Source: JAZDGX01 sp964482205
Lineage (GTDB): Bacteria > Eisenbacteria > RBG-16-71-46 > CAIMUX01 > WJJG01
Direction of reading: 5' to 3'
Assembly: GCA_964482205.1 (NCBI GenBank)
Contig: CAYZWI010000001.1
Span: forward strand, 124,001 to 188,000
Length of the DNA: 64,000 nt
The notes below the pieces were generated by a model. It searched no databases. It saw nothing but the letters and a program-made list of their open reading frames with translations, and was not told the DNA's origin. Positions 50,420-57,978 of this stretch are shown piece after piece; within the stretch, counting starts at the first letter, position 1, and each line of letters opens with the position of its first letter. A program made the translations under genes and the position numbers.

Positions 50420-50434
50420 CCGGCGGTAGTGCGT

Positions 50435-50507
50435 GCAGCCCTAGCTCAGTTGGTAGAGCACGTGACTGAAAATCACGGGGTCCCCAGTTCAATTCTGGGG
50501 GGCTGCA
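50435..50507 (+). tRNA. tRNA-Phe (anticodon GAA)
   Basis: Full cloverleaf. The acceptor GCAGCCC/GGGCTGC is perfectly paired. The D arm is GCTC/GAGC with AGTTGGTA loop. The anticodon stem is CGTGA/TCACG with loop CTGAAAA (anticodon GAA at 50468-50470). The T arm is CCCAG/CTGGG with loop TTCAATT. The discriminator is A and the 3' CCA is not encoded. It lies 36 bp before tRNA-Thr and is likely transcribed with it. Confidence 0.96.
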
Positions 50508-50543
50508 TAGATGCGCCTTTCGCCGCGGACGGCGCTTCGGTCG

Positions 50544-50619
50544 GCCGATGTAGCTCAGCTGGTAGAGCAGCTCATTCGTAATGAGCAGGTCAACGGTTCG
50601 ATTCCGTTCATCGGCTCCA
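50544..50619 (+). tRNA. tRNA-Thr (anticodon CGT)
   Basis: Acceptor GCCGATG/CATCGGC; D arm GCTC/GAGC with loop AGCTGGTA; anticodon stem GCTCA/TGAGC with loop TTCGTAA (anticodon CGT at 50577-50579); T arm AACGG/CCGTT with loop TTCGATT. The discriminator is T (50616) and CCA is encoded at 50617-50619, unlike the tRNA-Phe gene just upstream. A terminator-like hairpin follows directly. Confidence 0.96.
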
Positions 50620-50624
50620 TCTCG

Positions 50625-50652
50625 AGGCCCCGGTCGACCGCGACCGGGGCCT
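50625..50652 (+). terminator. Hairpin terminator after the tRNA pair
   Basis: AGGCCCCGGTCG (50625-50636) pairs over 12 bp with CGACCGGGGCCT (50641-50652) around ACCG, 6 bp after the tRNA-Thr CCA. Only TTGG follows, so it is a strong hairpin with a poor T-tract. Confidence 0.6.
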
Positions 50653-50756
50653 TGGCGTGTGAAGCCGGGAGGGCCGCCCGCAGCCGGCGGCCCCTTCCTT
50701 GAAGCGTCCAACGACGGCGCGAGGAGTCTGAAGAGAAACCGCGGAGGGAGCCGCCG

Positions 50757-50795
50757 ATGAAGCCTCGATGCACCCGCGGCCGGAGCTGCCGATGA
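50757..50795 (+). other. Possible 12-codon leader ORF created by a duplicated start region
   Basis: The segment 50741-50764 (GCGGAGGGAGCC, then GCCGATGAAGCC) is repeated at 50776-50799 with about three differences; the second copy is the start of the phosphohexomutase gene. The first copy has the stronger Shine-Dalgarno (GGAGGGAG), begins ATG AAG CC like the gene, runs 12 codons and stops at a TGA that overlaps the gene's ATG (ATGA). It could couple or tune translation of the gene. Confidence 0.35.
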
Positions 50796-52201
50796 AGCCG
50801 GAGTTGATCCTCGGTGTCTCGGGCGCGCGAGGGATCGTCGGCGAATCGCTCGACGAGGGAGTCGCCACGCGTCTCGCGGGCGCGTTCTGCGCGCAGCTCT
50901 CCTCGCCGGGTCCGGTTCTCGTGGGCCGCGACACGCGCCCTTCCGGCGCGCGCCTGGCCGAAGCCTGCATGCGCGAGCTTTGCTCCGCCGGCCGCGAGGC
51001 CGTCGATCTCGGCGTCGTGCCGACCCCCACGGTGCAACTCGCCGTGGAGGTCGAACGCGCGGCGGGCGGAATCGTCATCACCGCGAGCCACAATCCTCCC
51101 GCGTGGAACGGGCTCAAGTTCATCTCGCCCGCAGGGATCTTCCTGGATGCGGCCGCGATGGACCGCTTGATCGCGCGCTTTCACGAGAGCGCTCCCTCTG
51201 CTGAACCTTCGCACGCGGATGAAGGCGAGCGCCCTTCACCATCGCGCGGCGCGGACGATTCCGGCACGGTCACCACGAAGGCGGGCATGCGCGCGGTCGG
51301 CGCGCACATCGTGCGCATCCTTCCCATTTGCGAAGCGGATCGCATTCGCGCGCAGCGTCCCCGCGTGGTGATCGACGCGGTGCACGGAGCGGGCGCGGTG
51401 GTCATCGCGCCGCTGCTCGAGCAACTCGGCGTCGAGACGGACTGGATCGACGGCGAGCCCGACGGCAGGCTCCCCGAGCATCCCGAACCGAGGGCCGAGC
51501 GCCTCGAGCCGCTCGCGCGCGCGGCCGCAAGCGCGGGCGCCCAGATCGGCTTCGCGCTCGATCCCGATGGAGACCGTCTGGCGCTCGTCCTTCCCGATCG
51601 CGTGCTGGGCGAGGAGTGGACGCTGCCGCTGTGTGCGGCGCGCCTGCTCGCGCGCGGCTTGCAGGGGCCGCTCGTCACGAACCTCAGCACTTCCGCGCGC
51701 ATCGAATGGATTGCCGCGCGCCACGGCCAATCGGTCGCGCGCACTCCCGTCGGCGAGGCGCACGTCGTTTCGCGCATGAAGTCTTTGCGAGCCACGCTGG
51801 GCGGCGAAGGCAACGGGGGAGTGATCGATGCCCGCGTGCACTATGGCCGCGATGCGGCCGTGGGGATTGCGCAGCTCCTCTCGCTGGAGGTTTCGGGTCC
51901 CGGGGGCAGGAGCGGTATCGCCATTGCTGTGAATGAATTCCCCCCATTCGTTCTCGTAAAGGATGAAGCGCCTCTCTCGCGGGCGGAGCTCGTCGCCCTC
52001 GAGCCGCGGCTCGTGCGCCTCTTCGGAGAGCCGGGCGATCGCTCCGACGGTCTGCGCTGGAGCTGGCCCGGGCGCTGGCTGCATGTGCGGCCATCCAACA
52101 CCGAGCCGAAGACGAGGATCTTCGCGGAGGCGGCGGACGATGACGCTGCCCGGGAGATGGTGCGGGCGGTGAAGGAGCAAGGGAGGCCATCGTCTCGATA
52201 G
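50792..52201 (+). CDS. Phosphohexomutase (phosphoglucosamine/phosphomannomutase family)
   Basis: Alpha-D-phosphohexomutase (469 residues) interconverting sugar 1- and 6-phosphates for cell-wall or polysaccharide precursors. The four signature loops are present: LGVSGARGIVGESL, catalytic serine TASHNPPAWNGLKF, Mg-binding DPDGDRLALVL, sugar-binding GGEGNGGVID, and the phosphate-binding RPSNTEPKTRIFAEA. This is closest in style to GlmM-like/PMM-PGM enzymes that carry GGEGNGG. The start at 50792 (MKPELILGVSGARG) begins at the conserved first strand; ATG 50768 is an alternative. A duplicated start region lies directly upstream. Exact substrate is not assignable. Confidence 0.9.
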   Translation: MKPELILGVSGARGIVGESLDEGVATRLAGAFCAQLSSPGPVLVGRDTRPSGARLAEACMRELCSAGREAVDLGVVPTPTVQLAVEVERAAGGIVITASHNPPAWNGLKFISPAGIFLDAAAMDRLIARFHESAPSAEPSHADEGERPSPSRGADDSGTVTTKAGMRAVGAHIVRILPICEADRIRAQRPRVVIDAVHGAGAVVIAPLLEQLGVETDWIDGEPDGRLPEHPEPRAERLEPLARAAASAGAQIGFALDPDGDRLALVLPDRVLGEEWTLPLCAARLLARGLQGPLVTNLSTSARIEWIAARHGQSVARTPVGEAHVVSRMKSLRATLGGEGNGGVIDARVHYGRDAAVGIAQLLSLEVSGPGGRSGIAIAVNEFPPFVLVKDEAPLSRAELVALEPRLVRLFGEPGDRSDGLRWSWPGRWLHVRPSNTEPKTRIFAEAADDDAAREMVRAVKEQGRPSSR

Positions 52202-52277
52202 CTCGTCGACGCAGGCGGTCCTCGCGAATCAGGATCGAAGCGTCGAGCGAGCGGTACCGAAACAGAAAGGGAAGGAC

Positions 52278-52691
52278 ATGGACGCGCGCGACTCCTCGGG
52301 CAACAAGATGCAATCGGTGCACACGGCGAACGCGCCCGCGGCTCTCGGCCCCTACAGCCAGGCGATTCGTTGCCCCGCCCAGCGGCTCGTCTATACCGCC
52401 GGGCAGCTGGGACTCGATCCCGCGACCGGAGCGCTGGCCGGCGGCGGAATCCAGGCGGAGACCGAACAGGCCTTGCGGAACCTCGAGGCCGTCCTGGAAG
52501 CGGCCGGGTCGGGCATGGAGCGCGTGATCAAGACGACCGTGTTCCTCGCGGACATGGGCGAGTTCGCGCAGATGAACGCGATCTACGAGCGGCATTTCTC
52601 CGCGCCCTATCCGGCGCGCAGCGCGGTGCAGGTGGCCGCGCTTCCGAAAGCGGGACGCGTGGAAATCGAAGCGGTGGCGCTGATCGACTGA
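52278..52691 (+). CDS. ridA: RidA-family reactive intermediate deaminase
   Basis: Protein of 137 residues of the RidA (YjgF/YER057c) family, which hydrolyses enamine/imine intermediates released by PLP enzymes. It shows NAPAALGPYSQAIRCPAQRL, YTAGQLGLDPATGAL, QALRNLEAVLEAAGSGMERV and, near the end, YPARSAVQVAALPKAGRVEI, which contains the substrate-binding Arg. Fifteen extra N-terminal residues are polar. AAGGGAAGG lies upstream of the ATG. It stands alone between the mutase and the tRNA-Sec gene. Confidence 0.93.
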   Translation: MDARDSSGNKMQSVHTANAPAALGPYSQAIRCPAQRLVYTAGQLGLDPATGALAGGGIQAETEQALRNLEAVLEAAGSGMERVIKTTVFLADMGEFAQMNAIYERHFSAPYPARSAVQVAALPKAGRVEIEAVALID

Positions 52692-52806
52692 GAGCGTTCG
52701 AGGATTCGCGAGCGCGGGAGCGCGTGAGGCCGGACGGGCGCCGGCGGCTCGGGCGCGAGACGAAGCGCTTCCCGCGCGCGCGGGCGAGATGCCGCGCAAG
52801 GCCGGA

Positions 52807-52835
52807 TTGACCGGCGGCGTGCGATTGCCTAAGGT
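52807..52835 (+). promoter_or_regulatory. Putative promoter of the tRNA-Sec gene
   Basis: TTGACC (52807-52812), a 17-bp spacer, TAAGGT (52830-52835), placing the expected start about 24 bp before the tRNA. It is nearly identical in form to the element at 5114-5142. Confidence 0.5.
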
Positions 52836-52865
52836 TCCTGCCGGGCCGGGAACGAAACGGGTCGA

Positions 52866-52962
52866 GGGAGCGAATGGATCCTGGTGGGTCCCCTGGCCTT
52901 CAAAGCCTGTGTCGGGCGTTTCTGACGTCCGGGGTGGGTTCGATTCCCACGCGTTCCCGCCA
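52866..52962 (+). tRNA. selC: tRNA-Sec (selenocysteine, anticodon TCA)
   Basis: All distinctive features of bacterial tRNA-Sec are visible. The 8-nt acceptor GGGAGCGA pairs with GCGTTCCC (one G-U, last pair A-G). The D stem has 6 bp, GGATCC/GGGTCC, with a minimal TGGT loop. The anticodon loop is CTTCAAA with TCA at 52900-52902. The variable arm is long, with a 6-bp stem CGGGCG/CGTCCG and loop TTTCTGA. The T arm is GTGGG/CCCAC with TTCGATT. The discriminator is G (52959) and CCA is encoded. The anticodon stem has one T-T mismatch. Without CCA it is 94 nt, close to E. coli SelC. It shows that the organism inserts selenocysteine at UGA. selA, selB and selD are not in this window. Confidence 0.93.
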
Positions 52963-52967
52963 TTCGA

Positions 52968-53010
52968 AGGGCGGTTCGCGGAGCGCCGTGCAGCGCTCGC
53001 GGACCGCCCT
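52968..53010 (+). terminator. Interrupted long hairpin just after tRNA-Sec
   Basis: AGGGCGGT (52968-52975) pairs with ACCGCCCT (53003-53010), and inside it GAGCGC (52981-52986) pairs with GCGCTC (52993-52998), leaving an internal loop. It begins 6 bp after the tRNA CCA and may end or process the selC transcript. It overlaps one candidate start of the next gene. Confidence 0.4.
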
Positions 53011-53890
53011 CGTGTTCGGCGCACGCCCGCGCCGGCATCCACCGTCCCTGCGCGCCCGCGTCGCTTCCGCTCTTCTCGCTCTTCCCGCCCTGCTCGCCGT
53101 CGCGGGGATTGCGCTTGCGCCCGATGTGTGCGCCTCGTCGTCGCCGCCTGTTGCGCGGCCGGGTCCGGGCATCCTCGCGTCAGCGTACCCCCAAACATCG
53201 CGTTTCTCGTTCTTCGCGGTCGCGCAGTCGCCGCCGGCCAGCGCTGACACGAGTCTCGAAAACCGGGCCCAGCGCGCGGTCGAGCGTCTCCAGGAACGGA
53301 TGCGCGCGGAGCGGTCGCCGGCGCCCGATTCTCTCGCGCCGGCCGACACGATGGCGGCGCGGTCCGCGGCGGGGGCAACAGAAGCTTCCCATCGCGCTGC
53401 CGCTTCACCGCCCGCTGCCGTCGATTCGGCCGCGGCAGAGGGAAAGCCGGGACGCTTCGACAGCCCCACCTGGGTCATGGCCCGCTCGCTCATCATTCCG
53501 GGATGGGGGCAGGCGAAGAACGGAGCGTGGTGGAAGGCGATCGCGGTGGCGGGCATCGAGGGCGCGCTGCTCGAGAGGTTGTTCTACGAAGCGCGCGTGA
53601 GCCGCGATTTCGAGCGCAAGGCGGCGCGATTTCCCGAAGGATCGGCCGAGCGCGAGCGCTACCTTTCCAAGTCCGAGAAGCACGCGCGGCATCGTCGCGA
53701 CTTCACCTGGTGGACGGCGCTCTTCGTGATCCTCTCGATGGGCGATGCGTATGTGGATGCGCATCTGCAGCGCTTCGATGTCGGCCTGCAGGGCGGCGAA
53801 GACATCGATCCCGAGACGGGTGGCGATGGTGGGGGAGGCTCCGGTCCGGCGCCGCCCGGGATCCGCCTGGGATTGCGCCTCGCTCCCTGA
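52988..53890 (+). CDS. DUF5683-domain membrane/exported protein
   Basis: Protein of about 300 residues. From the GTG at 52988 (GGAG upstream) it has a basic leader and a hydrophobic segment (VASALLALPALLAVAGIALA), a signal or anchor. A disordered Ala/Ser/Pro region follows (about residues 60-155). The C-terminal domain contains MARSLIIPGWGQAKNGAWWK, a downstream membrane-like helix and FTWWTALFVILSMGDAYVDA, the pattern of DUF5683 (PGxGQxxNGxxWK). The family is membrane-associated and uncharacterised. An earlier in-frame ATG (52874) lies inside tRNA-Sec and is not credible; GTG 53012 is a later alternative, beyond the hairpin at 52968-53010. Confidence 0.7.
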   Translation: MQRSRTALVFGARPRRHPPSLRARVASALLALPALLAVAGIALAPDVCASSSPPVARPGPGILASAYPQTSRFSFFAVAQSPPASADTSLENRAQRAVERLQERMRAERSPAPDSLAPADTMAARSAAGATEASHRAAASPPAAVDSAAAEGKPGRFDSPTWVMARSLIIPGWGQAKNGAWWKAIAVAGIEGALLERLFYEARVSRDFERKAARFPEGSAERERYLSKSEKHARHRRDFTWWTALFVILSMGDAYVDAHLQRFDVGLQGGEDIDPETGGDGGGGSGPAPPGIRLGLRLAP

Positions 53891-54121
53891 AGGCGTGCCC
53901 TCCTTGCGGTGCTCCGCCGGTCGCGTTCCATCTCAGACGGCTCTCGCGACGGGCGAAGCGGGCCCGCGCGCTTCATGACGAGCCCGTTCGCGGCCGATTC
54001 TCTTCTTCACCCCGGCTTTCCTATCCGCTACCGTCTTCTCGATTCCCATGTCCGGCGCATCCGGGGCGGCCTCCCGGACGCTGAACGGACCGGTTCCCGA
54101 AGTTCCGCGCGAGGGGAAGAG

Positions 54122-55321
54122 ATGGCGCCCGAATCCAAGGCGGGAAACGATCGCTCCGCCGTCGCGCTCTATGTGCACATCCCATTCTGTTGCCGGAGAT
54201 GCGCGTATTGCGGGACCTTTCGCGTGGCCGAGCGGGAGGCTTCCTACGACCCCTTCCTGCGGGCCATGGCGCGAGAGTGGTCGCTGCTGCGGGCCGAGAT
54301 GGAAGAGCCAGCCGGCCGCTCCGTGTTTGCCGTCTATGTCGGCGGCGGCATGCCTTCGCTCTTCGGCCCCGTCCGCCTCGCCACCCTGCTGAGCGGCCTG
54401 CGAGAAGGCCTCCCCTGGGCGGACGATTGCGAAGTGACGCTCGAGGTCTACCCGGGCTCGTTCGATCGCGACGGCGCCCGGATCCTGCGCGAGGCGGGAT
54501 TCAATCGCCTGCACTTGCGCGTGCACACCTTTCGCGACGCCGAGCTCGCCTTCCTCGAACGCGGGTACACCGCCGACCAGGCCCAGGCAGCGGTCGGCGC
54601 GGCGCGAGAGGCGGGGTTCGAGAACCTGAGCATCGATTTGCGCTACGGAATTCCCGGCCAGACGACCGATACCTGGAACGCAACCCTGAAGGATTCGATC
54701 GCCCTCGATCTCGTCCACGCGACCTGCAATCAAATCGGACGGCGGGAAGAGAGCGTGCACGACCGCCTCTTGCGCGGCGCCTTTCGCGAGAGCCCGCTCG
54801 AGGAATCGCTTCTCTCGTTCTATCAGACTGCCGTGCGGCGCCTGGTCGAGGCGGGCTACGAGCAATACGAAGTGGAGAGCTTCGCCCGCGGAGGAAATGT
54901 CTCGCGTTACGGCCTCGGGGTCTGGAACCGGCGGACCTTCTACGGCCTCGGCCCCGGCGCGCATTCCTTCGACGGAGCCGTGCGCTGGAGGAACGCGGGC
55001 GATCTGGGCGCCTATCTGACCCGCCTGCTCGATGCCGGCCGCTTCCCGCCCCGCGAGCGCTACCGCCTGAGCCCCGAAAATGCGGTGCAGGAAGTGCTCT
55101 CGCTGGGCCTGCGGCAAGCGACCGGCATCCGTTGGAGCGCGCTCGCGCAGTATGTGGGGCCCGCCACCCTCGCGCGCCTCGAGCACAAGGCGCGCGTGCT
55201 CGCCACCCATGGCTTCCTCGATCTGGAAGCCGGCGGCATCCGCGCGAAGCCGCAAGCCTATTTCGTCGTCGACAGCGTCGTCCTCGAGCTCATCCGCGCG
55301 CTGGAGGACAAGGAAGCATGA
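54122..55321 (+). CDS. hemW: Radical SAM protein HemW (haem chaperone-like)
   Basis: Radical SAM protein of 399 residues. The [4Fe-4S]-binding CX3CX2C motif (C23, C27, C30) is in YVHIPFCCRRCAYCGTF, followed by VYVGGGMPSLF (usually GGGTPS in the family), EVYPGSF and IDLRYGIPGQTTDTWNATL. The C-terminal HemN-like domain (RYGLGVWNRRTFYGLGPGAH) is present. HemW binds and inserts haem and is not a coproporphyrinogen oxidase; the absence of the extra HemN N-terminal region supports that call. The start at 54122 has GAGGGGAAGAG upstream. A weaker promoter-like TTCACC-N17-TACCGT lies at 54006-54034. Overlaps the next start as ATGA. Confidence 0.85.
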   Translation: MAPESKAGNDRSAVALYVHIPFCCRRCAYCGTFRVAEREASYDPFLRAMAREWSLLRAEMEEPAGRSVFAVYVGGGMPSLFGPVRLATLLSGLREGLPWADDCEVTLEVYPGSFDRDGARILREAGFNRLHLRVHTFRDAELAFLERGYTADQAQAAVGAAREAGFENLSIDLRYGIPGQTTDTWNATLKDSIALDLVHATCNQIGRREESVHDRLLRGAFRESPLEESLLSFYQTAVRRLVEAGYEQYEVESFARGGNVSRYGLGVWNRRTFYGLGPGAHSFDGAVRWRNAGDLGAYLTRLLDAGRFPPRERYRLSPENAVQEVLSLGLRQATGIRWSALAQYVGPATLARLEHKARVLATHGFLDLEAGGIRAKPQAYFVVDSVVLELIRALEDKEA

Positions 55322-56505
55322 AGGTCGCGCTCGTCCACGACTGGCTGACCGGCATGCGCGGGGGCGAGAAGTGCCTCGAGACTTTCTGCGAGCTCTTTCC
55401 CGAGGCGCCCATCTACACGCTGGTTCACCGGCCGGGGAGCGTGAGCGCGGCGATCGAGAGCCACCCGATCCACACCTCGTTTCTTCAGCACGCGCCCTTC
55501 GCGCGCAAGAACTATCAGCGCTACCTGCCGCTCTTTCCCCTGGCCGTCGAGCGCTTCGACCTGCGCGGCTACGATCTGGTGCTCTCGAGCAGCCATGCGG
55601 TCGCGAAAGGCGTGGTGGTGCATCCGGGCACGCGGCATGTGTGCTATTGCCACACGCCGATGCGCTATGTCTGGTCGGCGTACGAGGAGTATTTCGGAAG
55701 AGGGCGCTATCGGTTTCCCGTCTCCTGGGCGATGAGCGCCGCGGCCAGCCGGCTGCGCTTGTGGGACACGGTCACCGCGGCGCGCGTCGACCGGTTCATC
55801 GCGAACTCGCACAATGTCGCCGGGCGGATTGCGCGCTACTACGGGCGCGACGCGGCGGTCGTGCATCCTTGGGTGGAAACCGACTACTTCACGCCCGGCG
55901 AATCCGATGCGGCCGGGGTGGCGCAGCGCGGGCGGCGCGAGGACTTCTACCTGATGGTGACCGCGCTCGTCCCGTACAAGCGCGTGGATCTCGCCATCGA
56001 AGCGGCGCGCAAGCTGGGACGCCCGCTCGTCATCATCGGAAGCGGAGTGGAGCGCAAGCGCCTGGAGCGCGCCGCGCGCGGCGGCGCACGTTTCCTCGGC
56101 TGGCAGGACAGGGAAGCACTGCGCGAGGCGCTGCGCCATGCGCGCGCGCTCCTCTTTCCCGGCGAGGAGGACTTCGGTATCGTTCCCCTCGAAGCGATGG
56201 CGTGCGGAACGCCCGTGATCGCCTACGGCGCGGGTGGGGCGTGCGAGACGGTGATCGACGGGGAAACGGGAGTCTTCTTCGCGGAGCAGTCGATGGAGGC
56301 GCTGTGCGAGGCGTGCCGGCGTCTCGACGAGCATCCGGTGCTTCCCGATGCCTGCCGGCGCCGCGCGCTCGAGTTCGCGCGCCCTGTCTTCCTGCGGCGC
56401 ATGCGATCCGAGATCGCGCGGGCGTTGGAAGAGCGCGGTAAACCGGAGAAAGGCGCCGTGCACGAAGGCGCGCACGAAGGAGCCACGCAGCCATGGGCCA
56501 GGTAG
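55318..56505 (+). CDS. Glycosyltransferase family 4 (GT-B)
   Basis: GT-B glycosyltransferase (395 residues), probably transferring a hexose such as mannose to a lipid-linked oligosaccharide. The N-terminal VALVHDWLTGMRGGEKCLET, CYCHTPMRYVWSAYEEYFG and ANSHNVAGRI patterns, with the donor-binding domain VTALVPYKRVDLAIEAA, EEDFGIVPLEAMACGTPVIA (the EX7E motif) and GETGVFF, place it in the GT4 WbaZ-like group. It overlaps hemW by 4 bp and the sugar-phosphate transferase by 13 bp. The pair forms a small polysaccharide module separate from the one at 1-5 kb. Confidence 0.88.
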   Translation: MKVALVHDWLTGMRGGEKCLETFCELFPEAPIYTLVHRPGSVSAAIESHPIHTSFLQHAPFARKNYQRYLPLFPLAVERFDLRGYDLVLSSSHAVAKGVVVHPGTRHVCYCHTPMRYVWSAYEEYFGRGRYRFPVSWAMSAAASRLRLWDTVTAARVDRFIANSHNVAGRIARYYGRDAAVVHPWVETDYFTPGESDAAGVAQRGRREDFYLMVTALVPYKRVDLAIEAARKLGRPLVIIGSGVERKRLERAARGGARFLGWQDREALREALRHARALLFPGEEDFGIVPLEAMACGTPVIAYGAGGACETVIDGETGVFFAEQSMEALCEACRRLDEHPVLPDACRRRALEFARPVFLRRMRSEIARALEERGKPEKGAVHEGAHEGATQPWAR

Positions 56506-57911
56506 AGCGCCGCGCAGCGGAGACGCGCGTCCAGTTCATCTGGCACGCGGGCGACATCGCCGCGCTCTTCGCGGCCTTCCTGCTCGGATACTGGCTGCGT
56601 TTTCATTCCCCGCTGGTCGGGCAGTTGTGGGGCGTCTCGGGCGGCATTCCTCCGCTGCGTCATTACCTCATCGCCGCGGGCGCGAGCGCGCTCGTCTGGA
56701 TCGCCGTCTTTCACACCTTCGGCCTGTATCGCATCCGGCCGCGCTGGGAAGGGCGCGCGGTCACGCGTCTCCTCCAGGCTTCGCTTCTGGGCATGGCGCT
56801 CACCGCCGGGGTGGCCTTCTTCTATCGCGATGTCACCCTTTCCCGTATCGCGATTCCGCTGATCTGGATACTGGCCATTCCCTTGCTGCATGCGGGCCGC
56901 GTCCTCGGATTGTCGCTGGCCGCCGCGCTCGGCCCGCGCCGCCCGGTGCGCTTCCTCGTCATCGGGCGAACGGCGCAGGGGCGGCGGCTCGCGCAGGCGC
57001 TTTCCTCGGCGCGCGGCGTTCCGCACGAGGCGGTCGGGTTTCTGGCGGGGCCGAATGAAAGCGCGGCGGACGAGCCGGGCGACCCGCTTCCGGTTCTCGG
57101 CCGCTTCGAGGAGGTGGGCCGCCTGGTGAGCGAGCTCACCATCGATCGCGTGATCGTGGCGCTTCCGCTCGCGGGGCAGGAGGCGCTGCTCGAGATTCTG
57201 CGCCAGTGTCGCGCCCTGCATGTCGACATCGAGTTCGTGCCCGATCTCGTCGCCGAAATCTCGCGTCGCGCGCGCTTCGACGAAGTCGACGGCATTCCGG
57301 TGATCTCGCTGCAGGAAATTCCGCTCGCGGGGTGGAACGCGGTCGCGAAGCGCAGCTTCGATCTCATCGTCACCAGCCTGCTGCTTCTGCTCCTCAGTCC
57401 GCTGCTCCTCTTGATCGCGGCGCTCATCCGCCTCGACTCGCGCGGCCCCGTCTTCTATCGCCAGGAACGCGTGGGACGCGACGGCAGGATTTTCTGGATC
57501 ATGAAGTTTCGCTCGATGCGCACCGATGCCGAGGAGGAAACCGGTCCCGTCTGGGCCCACAGCGGGGACCCGCGCCGCACGCGCCTGGGTGGTTTTCTGC
57601 GCACCTGGAGTCTGGATGAGCTGCCGCAATTGCTGAATGTGCTCAAGGGAGACATGAGCCTCGTTGGGCCGCGTCCGGAGCGGCCCTACTTCGTCGATCG
57701 CTTTGAAGAGCTGGTGCCCGGCTACCTCAACCGCCATCGCGTGAAGAGCGGGATCACGGGCTGGGCGCAGGTGAACGGTCTGCGGGGCAGCGTGCCGATC
57801 GAGGAGCGCACCCGCTACGATTTGCAGTACATCGCCAACTGGTCTCTGGCCCTCGATGTCCGGATTCTGTTCATGACCCTGCGCTCGATCTTCGCGCAGA
57901 GAGGACACTAG
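56493..57911 (+). CDS. Undecaprenyl-phosphate sugar phosphotransferase (WbaP-like polyprenol phosphate transferase)
   Basis: Membrane enzyme (472 residues) that begins polysaccharide subunits by transferring a sugar phosphate, often glucose or galactose, to undecaprenyl phosphate. It has four to five N-terminal membrane helices (residues 15-150), a cytosolic CoA-binding-like domain (RFLVIGRTAQGRRLAQAL), then the bacterial sugar transferase domain: anchor KRSFDLIVTSLLLLLLSPLL, MKFRSMRTDAEEETGPVW, DELPQLLNVLKGDMSLVGPR and TGWAQVNGLRG. It starts 13 bp inside the glycosyltransferase gene. It is unrelated to the WecA/MraY-type enzyme at 4-5 kb, so two initiating transferases exist here. Confidence 0.92.
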   Translation: MGQVERRAAETRVQFIWHAGDIAALFAAFLLGYWLRFHSPLVGQLWGVSGGIPPLRHYLIAAGASALVWIAVFHTFGLYRIRPRWEGRAVTRLLQASLLGMALTAGVAFFYRDVTLSRIAIPLIWILAIPLLHAGRVLGLSLAAALGPRRPVRFLVIGRTAQGRRLAQALSSARGVPHEAVGFLAGPNESAADEPGDPLPVLGRFEEVGRLVSELTIDRVIVALPLAGQEALLEILRQCRALHVDIEFVPDLVAEISRRARFDEVDGIPVISLQEIPLAGWNAVAKRSFDLIVTSLLLLLLSPLLLLIAALIRLDSRGPVFYRQERVGRDGRIFWIMKFRSMRTDAEEETGPVWAHSGDPRRTRLGGFLRTWSLDELPQLLNVLKGDMSLVGPRPERPYFVDRFEELVPGYLNRHRVKSGITGWAQVNGLRGSVPIEERTRYDLQYIANWSLALDVRILFMTLRSIFAQRGH

Positions 57912-57978
57912 CGCACCGCGTCGATTCCCGTCCGGCCCGCGCGCGAGCCGGCGCCGCGGCAGCGCGGAGATGGAGAGC

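Noticed and set aside
52848..52959. 5' end of tRNA-Sec placed at GGGAACG (52848)
   Set aside because: It pairs slightly better with the 3' acceptor strand, but would make a 112-nt tRNA with no proper D arm. Starting at 52866 gives the exact 6-bp D stem and normal length.
52874..52987. ATG at 52874 as the start of the DUF5683 gene
   Set aside because: It lies inside tRNA-Sec and would put 30 residues of tRNA-encoded sequence before the signal segment.
54122..55321. Calling the radical SAM gene oxygen-independent coproporphyrinogen III oxidase (HemN)
   Set aside because: It lacks the HemN N-terminal region and is of HemW length, so haem-chaperone type is the better call.
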